Positions 16,926-25,131 of a stretch of DNA of 64,000 nucleotides are shown here, one piece after another. The position numbers were made by a program, and so were the translations under genes. A model generated the notes under the pieces. That model was not told the origin of the DNA. It saw only the letters and a program-made list of their open reading frames with translations, and made no database searches. This DNA comes from Bacteroidota bacterium (GTDB taxonomy: Bacteria; Bacteroidota; JABWAT01): NCBI GenBank assembly GCA_017303995.1, contig JAFLBE010000014.1, positions 1-64,000 of the forward strand, in the 5' to 3' direction. Positions within the stretch are counted from its first letter, which is position 1. Every line of letters begins with the position of its first letter.

Positions 16926-17100
16926 TCAGGATTTTCGGGATTTGAGGATTTACAGGATAAGGAAAATGCAAGAATCAGGATTTTTTGGATTTTAAACTTT
17001 TTAGAATGGGGAATTATTCTTGTTCAACAAATCCCCTAAATCATTTTTCTAAATTGTTCTAAAATCCAGTAAATCCTTTAATCCTGAAAATCCTGATTCT
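16924..17100. repeat. CAGGAT-family element 1 with terminal inverted repeats
   Basis: A 177-bp element. Left end 16924-16958 reads ATCAGGATTTTCGGGATT, then GAGGATTTACAGGAT; the right end 17062-17100 in reverse reads AATCAGGATTTTCAGGATT, then AAGGATTTACTGGAT. No gene lies inside. The right end overlaps the stop codon of the GxxExxY gene. Confidence 0.75.
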
Positions 17101-17473
17101 AACGGTATTTTGGGTTGAATATTTTTTTAAATTGCAGACTTTTTGCACCAAAGTTGATAAGTAATCCAAGCGGTTTGTCATACGCGACAACGTAATTTTT
17201 TGCCTGAGCCAGGTGAACATCTTCCAGATTAATGACTGCCTTCAATTCGACAATAATTTCATTTTCAATTACAAAATCAGCTCGCCGGGTACCCACAAGA
17301 GTGCCATCATAGAAAATATCCTGCTCAATTTCCCTTCCAAAGAGCAACCCTGCTTTTTCCAGTTCAATTGCCAAACATCGTTGATAAATGACTTCCTGAA
17401 AGCCATTTCCCAGTGAGTTATGAACTTTCATTGCACACCCATTGACTGTATAGGTTATTTCATCATGCTTCAT
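17099..17473 (-). CDS. GxxExxY protein (PD-(D/E)XK-like fold)
   Basis: A protein of 124 residues with the hallmark GNGFQEVIYQRCLAIELEK (GxGFxExxY) near residue 22. RRADFVIENEIIVELKA at about 64-80 fits a PD-(D/E)XK nuclease core (D, then E-x-K), and LLINFGAKSLQFKKI closes the domain. The family is widespread in environmental genomes and its function is not settled. The gene is bracketed by CAGGAT-type repeats: one touches its stop codon, another begins 28 bp upstream of its ATG. This suggests that gene and repeats form one mobile or repeat-maintaining unit. Confidence 0.88.
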   Translation of the reverse strand: MKHDEITYTVNGCAMKVHNSLGNGFQEVIYQRCLAIELEKAGLLFGREIEQDIFYDGTLVGTRRADFVIENEIIVELKAVINLEDVHLAQAKNYVVAYDKPLGLLINFGAKSLQFKKIFNPKYR

Positions 17474-17500
17474 TATTTATGTCTTTCTAACCCGGGAACT

Positions 17501-17741
17501 TGTCTGAATCAGGATTTACAGGATTTGAGGATTAGCAGGATGGGGAAAATGATTTTTTCTATAAACTCCCTTAAACCCTGATTCTGAAATTGTTTACTAT
17601 TCCAGATAATCCTTCAATCCATTAAATTAAGTTTCAATTTTTGGTTTTCAAACTTAATAGTCTACCAATCTTGAAATACTGAAGAAGACAGTGTTTTAAA
17701 ATCCTGCCCATCCTTTAATCCTGAAAATCCTGATTCAGACA
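17501..17741. repeat. CAGGAT-family element 2 with terminal inverted repeats
   Basis: A 241-bp element with about 44-bp inverted ends. Left (17501-17545) starts TGTCTGAATCAGGATTTACA; the right end (17698-17741) read in reverse starts TGTCTGAATCAGGATTTTCA. The right end supplies the TGA stop codon (17735-17737) of the neighbouring corA gene. No gene lies inside. Confidence 0.78.
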
Positions 17742-18889
17742 GTTTTCCTGTTTCCCAGCCAGCCACGCCACCAGAAGGCGCCAAGCATAAAGGCAATCAG
17801 AACACCCATTATTCCCAGGACGACAGGGTAGCCATAGGGGGAGTAAAGCTCGGGCATATTCCAGGGATTTGCTGGGTTTGCCTCAGGTTTGTTCTGACTG
17901 AAGTTCATCCCGTACAAACCCACAATGAACATCAGCGGAGTAAAAATGGAAGTGATGACCGTCAGCACTTTCATAACATCATTCATGTTGTTGCTGATGG
18001 AAGAAGTTGTCAGATCCATGACAGAAGTTGAAAGTTCTCTGAGCGTATCCATCATGTCGGTAATTTCGAGCATGTGATCATGCGTATCACGCAGATAAAT
18101 CTTCACTTCCGGCGAAAAAAGATGATGATCATTCCGGATAAGCGTATTCACCACATCTTTTAGCGGAAGAATAAACCGGCGCATGTAAATCAGTTCTGCT
18201 TTCAGAGTGTGAATGTGGTTCAACTGGGTAACAGAACTTCGTTTGATGGCTTCGGTTTCGAGAAGCATCATCATATCCATATACTGATCCATAATCGGGT
18301 AATACCGGTCAACGAGTGAATCCAGAATGGCGTAGGCCAGATAAAACACGCCGGCAGTTCTCATCAGTCCGCGCCCGATATGCAGCCGCTCCAGAACCGG
18401 GTCAAGTAACGCCGGACCTTGCTCTCTGACCGATATCACGAGCTGTCCGTGAAGAATGATGCCAACCTGGGTAATGACCGGCTGACGGTTGATTTCGGTC
18501 TTTTCAGAAATGGTGTGGGCAATGATCAAAAGATAGTGCTCATAATCATCACACTTCGGCCGTTGCGGGCTGTTAAAAATATCAGAAATGGCCAGCGGGT
18601 GGATTTCAAGTGCGGTGAAAATCCCGGAAACCAAATCCCGGTTTTTGTAACCGCAGATATCAATCCAGATTCTTTCTTTGGGTGATTTTTTTAGTTCTTT
18701 CAGAACACCGGCAACATCAGTTGGGGATGAAAGTGTAGTTTCTTTAATGGCTTCAGGTGAATACCTGACCATTTTAACCTTCGTTTCAGGTGAATTTTCT
18801 GAAACCTGAAACACACCCGGTGAAGCTCCGGGAAGTGGCCGGTTTCGCTTCAGGATGTTGGCAATCCGTTTTTCTATTCGTTTTCTCAT
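17735..18889 (-). CDS. corA: CorA-family magnesium/cobalt transporter
   Basis: A protein of about 384 residues with a large cytoplasmic domain, long stalk helices (HTLKAELIYMRRFILPLKD) and two C-terminal membrane segments. The pore signature YGMNF (GLYGMNFSQN) follows the first segment, and the usual Pro-Trp-Met-Pro loop region lies between them. The ATG at 18889 leaves 19 bp to the upstream dipeptidase stop; a longer start would overlap it by 56 bp. Probably cotranscribed with the dipeptidase. The last codons and stop are contributed by a repeat element. Confidence 0.9.
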   Translation of the reverse strand: MRKRIEKRIANILKRNRPLPGASPGVFQVSENSPETKVKMVRYSPEAIKETTLSSPTDVAGVLKELKKSPKERIWIDICGYKNRDLVSGIFTALEIHPLAISDIFNSPQRPKCDDYEHYLLIIAHTISEKTEINRQPVITQVGIILHGQLVISVREQGPALLDPVLERLHIGRGLMRTAGVFYLAYAILDSLVDRYYPIMDQYMDMMMLLETEAIKRSSVTQLNHIHTLKAELIYMRRFILPLKDVVNTLIRNDHHLFSPEVKIYLRDTHDHMLEITDMMDTLRELSTSVMDLTTSSISNNMNDVMKVLTVITSIFTPLMFIVGLYGMNFSQNKPEANPANPWNMPELYSPYGYPVVLGIMGVLIAFMLGAFWWRGWLGNRKTV

Positions 18890-18908
18890 ATTAAAATCTG
18901 CCTCAGAT

Positions 18909-20117
18909 TTAATTCTGAGCCGTTTTTTGAACTTGTTCCCAAACTCTGAGGAAATTTTCCCCAAGTATTTTCTTTATATTTTCTTCTGAATAACCCTTTT
19001 TCAGGAGGAAGTAAACCAGTTTCGGATAGTCAGCTGTTGTTTTTAGTCCAATTGGAAGGGAGTCGCCTACACCGTCATAGTCAGAGCCGATACCAACGTG
19101 GTCAATTCCGCCAACCTGCACGGCCCGGTCGATGTGATTGACCACATCCTGAATGGTTGCAAACGGATACGGATTTGCTTTCGTCCATCTTTCACGCTCA
19201 GTCCGGTAACGCTGATCATCCCGGCTTGTAATTCCATTTTCTTTCATCCACAAATCAAGGTCATCAGCCCGTCTTTCGCCATATTGATTCCCGGCTTCCG
19301 TCAGAAAATAAGATCCGAAATTGACCATCAAAACCCCACCTTTTGCAGCAAGCGCTTTAAGCATGTCATCAGACACATTTCGTTCAAATCCGGGAGTAAA
19401 ATGACGGCAGGAGGAATGGGTAGCAACCGGCGGCGTGGAAGAAAACCGGATAGCCTGATAAAAGGCTGAGTCAGAAACGTGGGCAATATCAACGATGATG
19501 CCGGTTTTGTTCATCTCAGCAATAACCTGTTTCCCGAATGGACTGATTCCGTTCCAGCTTTTGTCTTTATCGTAGGAGGAATCACCGATTTTGTTTCTTT
19601 TTCCGTGGGTTAGGGTGATGTACCGGATTCCTTTGCTGTAAAAGTACCCGACGTTTACCAGATTATCTTCGATTCCGGAACCATTTTCCATCCCGTAGGG
19701 AAGTGATATCAGTCCCTTTTCAGCATTTCGTCGGATGTCAGAGGTAGAAAAAGCATGGGCAAACTGATCAGGATTTGAACCTATCACACTGTCCATCATG
19801 CTGATAAGCCGTTCTGCGTGAGCCTTGGAAGCACCGGGTTTAAGCTGATAATCAGCATCAAGATAAATTGACATGAACGGGGCATCCAATCCGCCGGCTT
19901 TTCCCCGTTTGAAATCAAATTCCCCTTTAGAGGTGCCGTCAGCAATATCAATTTTCTTGTCTTCATCCAGTATAGATGGTGTATCTACATGACCATCAAT
20001 AATGATGGCAGACTGACATAAAGCGTATGCCTGTTGATAAAGTTTGGCATCGTAACCGGCAGGAGTTTTGATTTGATCGTTTCCGGAGAGCAGAACAAGA
20101 AGGGAAAGCAGAAGCAT
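18909..20117 (-). CDS. membrane dipeptidase (peptidase M19), exported
   Basis: A protein of 402 residues with a short hydrophobic leader and the M19 (renal dipeptidase) metal ligands: IIDGHVDTP (HxD), the bridging Glu region, VDIAHVSD, ATHSSCRHF and IGSDYDG. The family hydrolyses L-Xaa-D-Xaa or beta-lactam-like dipeptides with a binuclear zinc centre. The leader (MLLLSLLVLLSGNDQ) suggests export to the periplasm. It lies 19 bp upstream of corA on the same strand. The upstream region is filled by AAGTTACAAGTTATAAG-type repeats. Confidence 0.92.
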   Translation of the reverse strand: MLLLSLLVLLSGNDQIKTPAGYDAKLYQQAYALCQSAIIIDGHVDTPSILDEDKKIDIADGTSKGEFDFKRGKAGGLDAPFMSIYLDADYQLKPGASKAHAERLISMMDSVIGSNPDQFAHAFSTSDIRRNAEKGLISLPYGMENGSGIEDNLVNVGYFYSKGIRYITLTHGKRNKIGDSSYDKDKSWNGISPFGKQVIAEMNKTGIIVDIAHVSDSAFYQAIRFSSTPPVATHSSCRHFTPGFERNVSDDMLKALAAKGGVLMVNFGSYFLTEAGNQYGERRADDLDLWMKENGITSRDDQRYRTERERWTKANPYPFATIQDVVNHIDRAVQVGGIDHVGIGSDYDGVGDSLPIGLKTTADYPKLVYFLLKKGYSEENIKKILGENFLRVWEQVQKTAQN

Positions 20118-20126
20118 GAAATCCTC

Positions 20127-20350
20127 AGATAAGTTACAAGTTATAAGTTAAAAGTTACAAGTGGCCAGTTTCAAGTCAATCGAAGAGGAGATTCCGTCCC
20201 GCTTGCGGGATCGGAGTGTTAGGTGGTCATTGGTAAGGTACATGATTTGGACGGAAGTTTCAAAACAGGGCATTTTCCTTAAAACCTGTAACTTATAACC
20301 CCGAAAGTGTTCGGGGTCTTCGCTTTGCTCGACTTATAACTTATAACTTG
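20127..20350. repeat. short-period AAGTTACAAGTT / CTTATAACTTG repeats
   Basis: Quasi-tandem AAGTTACAAGTTATAAGTT at 20128-20160 and CGACTTATAACTTATAACTTG at 20330-20350 are inverted relative to one another and bracket about 170 bp. Between them, CCCCGAAAGTGTTCGGGG forms a hairpin and is followed by TCTTCGCTTTGCTCGACTT, the same composite as at 14875-14935. The last bases encode the C-terminus of adenosine deaminase. Confidence 0.65.
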
Positions 20351-21348
20351 TTTTTCCCACTTATCACCGTTAACCATTTTTCCTTTTCCGTTTCAGGTAA
20401 AAAACTGGCTTTGAAATTGTTTTTCAGAAGTTCCAGAATTTCTTCAGGCGAAAAGCCCAGTTCTTCATTCATAACCCTGATTTCATTGTTCAGATTGGTT
20501 GAAAAATAAGTCGGATCGTCTGAGTTCAGCGTTACCAGAAGTCCGGCGTCAACCAACTGACGGATAGGATGATCTTTAATGGATGAAATCACACCGGTTT
20601 TCAGGTTCGAAACCGGACAAACCTCAAGCGGTATCTGTTTGTCCTTCAATAGGTTCACAACATCAAGATCTTCGAGGCAACGAACGCCGTGACCAATCCG
20701 TTCAGCTTTGAGTCCGTTAACGGCAGATTCCACATAATCTGCACCTTGAGTTTCACCTGAATGAGCTACAACATGGAATCCGGCTTCCCTTGCCCGGTCA
20801 AATGCCGGAATGAAGCCTTCATTCGGGTAACCGGTTTCACTTCCTCCAAGTCCGATTCCGAAAAAAATAGAATTCCTGAACGGAATCAACCTTTCAACCC
20901 GGTTTACTGCCGTTTCGTGTCCGTGATTTCTGACGATATCCGCAAAAAAGAGAAGAGAAATCCCGGTTTCTTTCATGGCGAGTTCGGCACCTTTGATCAC
21001 TTCTTCGGTGATCCGTTCGGCCTTGAGTCCGCCCGGCGGATAGTCAAAGGGGGAGAAAAAAAGTTCAGCGTGAACGATGTTTTGCTGAGCTAGATTTTTA
21101 GCAACTGCCCTGACGAGGTCACTGAAATCAGTTTCCGACTGAAACTGACCCACCGTCCACATCCACTTGCTAACAAATTCCCCGAAATTCCGGAAAACAT
21201 AACCTGACTCAAGCTCAGCGGGTGTCACCGTTTGATCAGGAGTGTTCCGGTTAACCAGGTCGGCGAAAAAGGGCAGCGGGATAGCACCTTCAAGATGAAG
21301 GTGAAGTTCGGCTTTAGGTAAGTTGTAAAGAGAGTCGAGAGTGAGCAT
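20341..21348 (-). CDS. add: adenosine deaminase
   Basis: A protein of about 335 residues of the AMP/adenosine deaminase family, which converts adenosine (or adenine in the related sub-group) to inosine. Catalytic motifs: KAELHLHLEGAIP (zinc His pair), VAHSGET with the His-x-Glu region, ERIGHGVRC, and LNSDDPTYFS with the catalytic Asp. SLLFFADIVRNHG precedes the second ligand region. I chose the ATG at 21348 over an in-frame TTG because the family starts at LPKAELHLHLEG. It may be adenosine- or adenine-specific; the sequence alone does not decide. Confidence 0.9.
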   Translation of the reverse strand: MLTLDSLYNLPKAELHLHLEGAIPLPFFADLVNRNTPDQTVTPAELESGYVFRNFGEFVSKWMWTVGQFQSETDFSDLVRAVAKNLAQQNIVHAELFFSPFDYPPGGLKAERITEEVIKGAELAMKETGISLLFFADIVRNHGHETAVNRVERLIPFRNSIFFGIGLGGSETGYPNEGFIPAFDRAREAGFHVVAHSGETQGADYVESAVNGLKAERIGHGVRCLEDLDVVNLLKDKQIPLEVCPVSNLKTGVISSIKDHPIRQLVDAGLLVTLNSDDPTYFSTNLNNEIRVMNEELGFSPEEILELLKNNFKASFLPETEKEKWLTVISGKNKL

Positions 21349-22000
21349 ACAATTAATTTCCAAAAGTAAAAATGAACAACCCTGCCGGAAGGAGAGGTTA
21401 TCTGATTCAAAAGAGATAAAGATGTCATCCCGGACTTAGCCTGCCCCGAACACTTTCGGGGATCCGGCTAACGAAGTTCTGCGAAGCTCATCCATGCTAT
21501 CTAAGCATGTTGTCCAAAGGTGTGGTGAATTTACCACAAGAGATAAAATCCCTTCGGGGAGGTACTTTTTAAAGGAAAAAAGTACCCAAAATCCTTTTTG
21601 CCCAACCAGTCTTTGGCTTGTGGCTGGCGCTCCGGCCCTGAAAAATGTCAGAACATAAACGATGTAGGGCGGTGAAAATTCTTAAGAGCAGACACTGACA
21701 TTTTTTAGCAGGGCGCTGCACTTGCCACTGCGCCGACTGGTTGACGGCAGCTGGATAAAACATTAAACAAAGGTAGAAAACCGGAAGCAAATTTCACTGT
21801 AAGTTCGAAAGTGAAGACGAAATTTTATAGAAAATTGATCAGAGTTCACAAAAATCCTAATAAACTTGTAATTTAAAAAGCAGAATTCCGGCACGGGACT
21901 TGAATTTTTAATGTAAATCCATTCTATTTGTGGGTCTTAACGCGTTAAGAATGAAACACCTACTGCCTTGCAACTCCAGAGCTAGCCAAAGGAAAATGAC
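21349..22000. other. 652-bp gap with structured repeats, no supported gene
   Basis: The gap contains a GTCATCCCGGACTTAGCC… GGGGATCCGG repeat (21423-21470), an ATGCT/AGCAT hairpin near 21493, the long hairpin element 21603-21743, and an AT-rich leader before the response regulator. An open frame across 21569-21790 is made of repeat sequence and is not called. Confidence 0.65.
21603..21743. repeat. large hairpin element (nested inverted repeats)
   Basis: Outer stem CAACCAGTC (21603-21611) / GACTGGTTG (21735-21743); inner near-continuous stem GCCCTG + AAAAATGTCAG (21635-21651) / CTGACATTTTT + CAGGGC (21695-21714). About 140 nt could fold into one long rod, as a dispersed repeat or a structured RNA. 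Confidence 0.6.
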
Positions 22001-22687
22001 ATGAAAATTCTCGTGGTCGAAGACGAAGCATCGGTAAGAGAATTTATTGAAAAAGGGTTGATCGAAGAGGGCTTCGATGTAACAGTTGTGGGTGATGGTG
22101 CCTCAGGCGAACGTCTGGGCATGGAACCTTCGTTTGACTGTGTCATTCTCGACTGGCGTCTTCCTGAAAAAAGCGGACTTGAAGTCTGTAAAAACCTCAG
22201 AACCAATGGCATTCTGACTCCGATTATTATGCTAACGGCCATGAATTCGGTTGAAAATCGTGTTGAAGGTCTGGATTCCGGTGCCGATGATTACCTGACC
22301 AAACCGTTTGCATTTGAAGAACTGATTGCCCGTATTAAAGCCCTCACCCGCCGGATGTCACCTTCAGCAACCAGCGAAATTCTCACTTTTGCAGATATTT
22401 CGATGGATCTGAAGCGAAAATCTGTCGTTCGTGGCGAAAAACTGCTTCATTTGACTGCCAAAGAATTTTCCCTACTTGAATATTTCATGCGCAACCCGGA
22501 ACGGGTTCTCTCCCGTGCTGACATTGCACTCGCCGTCTGGAATATCAACTTCGAAACCAATACCAACTTTATTGACGTTTACGTTACCTACCTCAGACAA
22601 AAACTTCAGGTTTTAGATCATGCGAAACAACTCATTCAAACCGTCAGAGGAATGGGTTATGTGCTTCGCGAACGTGAAGAAGACTAA
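22001..22687 (+). CDS. OmpR/PhoB-family response regulator
   Basis: A protein of 228 residues. The receiver domain (1-115) starts MKILVVEDEASVREF and has the phospho-acceptor Asp in FDCVILDWRLPEKSG (about residue 51), Thr/Ala in MLTAMNS and Lys in LTKPFAFEEL. The C-terminal winged helix (about 125-225) carries LTAKEFSLLEYFMRNPERVL and TVRGMGYVLRE. It is followed after 15 bp by its cognate histidine kinase. AAAGGAAAA precedes the start. The regulon is unknown. Confidence 0.93.
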   Translation: MKILVVEDEASVREFIEKGLIEEGFDVTVVGDGASGERLGMEPSFDCVILDWRLPEKSGLEVCKNLRTNGILTPIIMLTAMNSVENRVEGLDSGADDYLTKPFAFEELIARIKALTRRMSPSATSEILTFADISMDLKRKSVVRGEKLLHLTAKEFSLLEYFMRNPERVLSRADIALAVWNINFETNTNFIDVYVTYLRQKLQVLDHAKQLIQTVRGMGYVLREREED

Positions 22688-22702
22688 GCCAGGCTTCCGG
22701 CC

Positions 22703-24112
22703 ATGAGCCTCAGACTCAAACTGACACTTTGGTACACCTTTTTACTGGCTGTGCTTGTGATCGGATTTGCCGTCGTTCATTACTATGTGGTGAAATGGGC
22801 CGTTACCGATGAGATGCAGTCTCAGCTCTCCCAAAAAGCAGAAGAATTTTCAGAATCTCTCGCCTGGAACTCGGGTGGATTTTCGGTCAAAAACAATTTC
22901 CCGTGGCAACAACTTGAATTCAATGTGCTTTCAGACTATGCTGTCATGGTTCAGGTCGTAGATTATCAGGGCAAAGTACTTCATCAGTCAGGAAATCTAA
23001 GCCGATCTGCTGAATCGATTGAGGTTAAAACCGACAACGCATCAACCACCACCGAAACCATCATCGAAACCAAATATCAGGGTCAGCCTTATTACATTCT
23101 TTACCGGCCTTTCAAAGATGGCGGTGCGTTTCTCGGGTGGATTCAGATTGGTGCCTTTGAAAAGCGAATCACCAATTTTTTAACGTGGCTTCAGAACTGG
23201 ATGCTGTATTCAGTCCCGTTCGGACTTTTAATGTCGGTGATTCTGGGATATTATCTCGCCCGGAAGGCACTTGCTCCCATTGATGCCATTCTTGCTCTTG
23301 CCGCTCAGATCAATTCGCCAAGTATGGACGTTAGATTTCCAGACTATAAAAATGAAACGATTGAAGTTCAGCAACTTGCCTCAACTCTGAACGGACTTCT
23401 CGATCGCCTTAGAAACAGTTTTACCCGGATCAGTGATTTTACCTCCGACGCGTCCCACGAACTGCTCACACCGCTAACGGCAATGATCGGGAATATTGAT
23501 GTGACCACCCGCCGCCCAAGAACCCAGGCCGAGTACGAAGAAACCCTGCGCAAAATGAGAAAAGAATCTCAGCGGATGGTGGATACGGTGAAAAGTTTGT
23601 TGTTTCTGGCACGATCAGAACCGCCGTATGGCAGTCTTCAACGCCGAAAAATGGATATCGGGGTGATGATTCAGGAGGAAGTGGATAATCTGGCTCCCCT
23701 GATTTATGCGAATAATCTCACGATTTCGTATAAAACAGAAACCATCGAAGCCTACATCAACGACAGTTTGTTCAGACAGCTCATTCAAAACCTGCTCACC
23801 AATGCAATTAAATATTCACATCCGGGTGGAAGTATTCAGGTTTATACCGAAATGTCAGGCAATGACTTTTCGGTAATAAGAATTATTGATCAGGGAATCG
23901 GGATTCCGAAGGAAGCCATCAGCAGATTGTTCGACCGGTTTTACCGGGTTGATAACAGTCGTCAACGGTCTACCGGTGGTTCGGGTCTAGGTCTCACCAT
24001 TTCAAAAAGAATCGTTGACCTTCATCAGGGAACGATTAAAATCATCAGCGAAGAAAATGTGGGAACTGAAGTTATTATTTCAATTCCCTGCGGTCCTCAG
24101 GGAGTTGCGTGA
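22703..24112 (+). CDS. two-component sensor histidine kinase
   Basis: A protein of 469 residues with two membrane segments (about 7-29 and 171-192) framing a periplasmic domain of about 140 residues, a HAMP linker (ARKALAPIDAILALAAQI), a HisKA box with the phospho-His in SDASHELLTPLTAMIGN and a HATPase domain (LLTNAIKYSHPGG, IIDQGIGIP, GGSGLGLTISKRIVD). The architecture matches the CusS/ArlS-type EnvZ group. It pairs with the upstream OmpR-type regulator. Its 3' end overlaps the convergent anti-sigma gene by 16 bp. Confidence 0.93.
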   Translation: MSLRLKLTLWYTFLLAVLVIGFAVVHYYVVKWAVTDEMQSQLSQKAEEFSESLAWNSGGFSVKNNFPWQQLEFNVLSDYAVMVQVVDYQGKVLHQSGNLSRSAESIEVKTDNASTTTETIIETKYQGQPYYILYRPFKDGGAFLGWIQIGAFEKRITNFLTWLQNWMLYSVPFGLLMSVILGYYLARKALAPIDAILALAAQINSPSMDVRFPDYKNETIEVQQLASTLNGLLDRLRNSFTRISDFTSDASHELLTPLTAMIGNIDVTTRRPRTQAEYEETLRKMRKESQRMVDTVKSLLFLARSEPPYGSLQRRKMDIGVMIQEEVDNLAPLIYANNLTISYKTETIEAYINDSLFRQLIQNLLTNAIKYSHPGGSIQVYTEMSGNDFSVIRIIDQGIGIPKEAISRLFDRFYRVDNSRQRSTGGSGLGLTISKRIVDLHQGTIKIISEENVGTEVIISIPCGPQGVA

Positions 24113-24357
24113 CCCGGACCGTGTTTCAGTAATTCCATCATCCGCTCTTCAAGTCCGGCAGGAATCTCTTCTCTTGTTTTCCGGTAGACATGAACGGTTT
24201 TCTTCAAACTCTCCAGATAGGCTTTGCACTCCGGACAGTCTTCAATATGATGCATGATTTCTTTGCAATGAGGTGAAGTCATGTCTTCCCCCATCCGCTC
24301 ACAGATTTCGTAAACGATTTTTTTACATTGCGGACTAATAATATCTTTACCCTTCAT
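24097..24357 (-). CDS. small zinc-finger anti-sigma factor
   Basis: A cytoplasmic protein of 86 residues with the ZAS signature HIEDCPECKAYL (HxxxCxxC) and an upstream Cys in SPHCKEI. The segment before it, SPQCKKIVYEICERMGED, looks like a diverged copy of the same unit, so the zinc module may be duplicated. It overlaps the sigma gene by 11 bp and has no membrane segment, fitting a soluble redox- or metal-sensitive anti-sigma factor like RsrA or ChrR. The partner is the ECF sigma factor immediately upstream. Confidence 0.8.
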   Translation of the reverse strand: MKGKDIISPQCKKIVYEICERMGEDMTSPHCKEIMHHIEDCPECKAYLESLKKTVHVYRKTREEIPAGLEERMMELLKHGPGHATP

Positions 24358-24943
24358 AATTCACCTCCCCTTCGGTCAGGTAGCCGGCTAATTTTTCACG
24401 CAGAAACGAACGGGCACGTTTAAGCCGTCCTTTAACCGACCAGTCTGAATCGCCGGTGATCATAACAATTTCTTCCAAAGTAAGGTTTTCCTGATCCCGC
24501 AGAACAAAAACAAGCCGGGTTTTTTCAGGAAGCTCCTGTAAGTACGTATTTAAAACAGTTTTAAATTCTTCGTTCATCATCATACGTTCCGGATTGAATT
24601 CATCCAGCGCACGACGGTCATTGATGGTAATTTCCTGAAACTCTTCATCCTGAAAATCCCGGATTCCCCGGTCAGGACTTATCTTCCTGAGTTTTTCAAG
24701 TGCTGCATTCGTGGCAACCCGGTAAAGCCAGGTTGGCAAAGAACTTTCTCCCCGGAATCCGGAAAGATTGTTGTACATTTTGATATAAGTTTCCTGCAGA
24801 ACATCTTCGGCATCTTCACGGTTTCTCACCATCTGAAAGATCAGATTGTACAACGGACCGGTCGTCTTTTTCACAATCAGACTAATGGTTGCCGGATCGA
24901 GCTTTATTGCCAACGCCAACTGGTCGTCGGTAAGTTTAAGCAT
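24347..24943 (-). CDS. ECF-family RNA polymerase sigma factor
   Basis: A protein of 198 residues. Region 2 is visible at YNLIFQMVRNREDAEDVLQE with TWLYRVATNAALEKLRK, and region 4 at LPEKTRLVFVLRDQENLTL with WSVKGRLKRARSFLREKL. Followed by an overlapping zinc anti-sigma gene. A promoter-like TAACTTTG lies 39 bp upstream on this strand (24989-24982). The divergent MBL-rhodanese gene might belong to its regulon, since sulfur/redox functions often do, but no matching -35/-10 pair was identified. Confidence 0.92.
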   Translation of the reverse strand: MLKLTDDQLALAIKLDPATISLIVKKTTGPLYNLIFQMVRNREDAEDVLQETYIKMYNNLSGFRGESSLPTWLYRVATNAALEKLRKISPDRGIRDFQDEEFQEITINDRRALDEFNPERMMMNEEFKTVLNTYLQELPEKTRLVFVLRDQENLTLEEIVMITGDSDWSVKGRLKRARSFLREKLAGYLTEGEVNYEG

Positions 24944-24981
24944 GTGTCATCCTGTTTGATGGGGTTGAATTTTCAAAATGT

Positions 24982-24989
24982 CAAAGTTA
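24982..24989 (-). promoter_or_regulatory. -7-type promoter word TAACTTTG before the ECF sigma gene
   Basis: CAAAGTTA on the plus strand reads TAACTTTG towards the sigma gene, 39 bp before its start. The identical word precedes hemB at 54715-54708. Confidence 0.4.
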
Positions 24990-25131
24990 CGGAAAATATT
25001 CAGATTTTCCTTAGGTGACACCCGACTGCCAGCCATTCGTCTAAAATCCAGAAAAACAAAACAATTGGCAACGGGATTCTGTTATTAAACACGATGAATT
25101 CCTGACGGCCTTAATCAAGAAGAGGAAAATT

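Noticed and set aside
16924-17741. Classical insertion sequence
   Set aside because: There are inverted ends but no transposase; the only gene is GxxExxY, so IS status cannot be claimed.
21569-21790. Minus-strand open frame of 73 residues
   Set aside because: It lies inside the hairpin repeat and has no ribosome site or family resemblance beyond other translated repeats.
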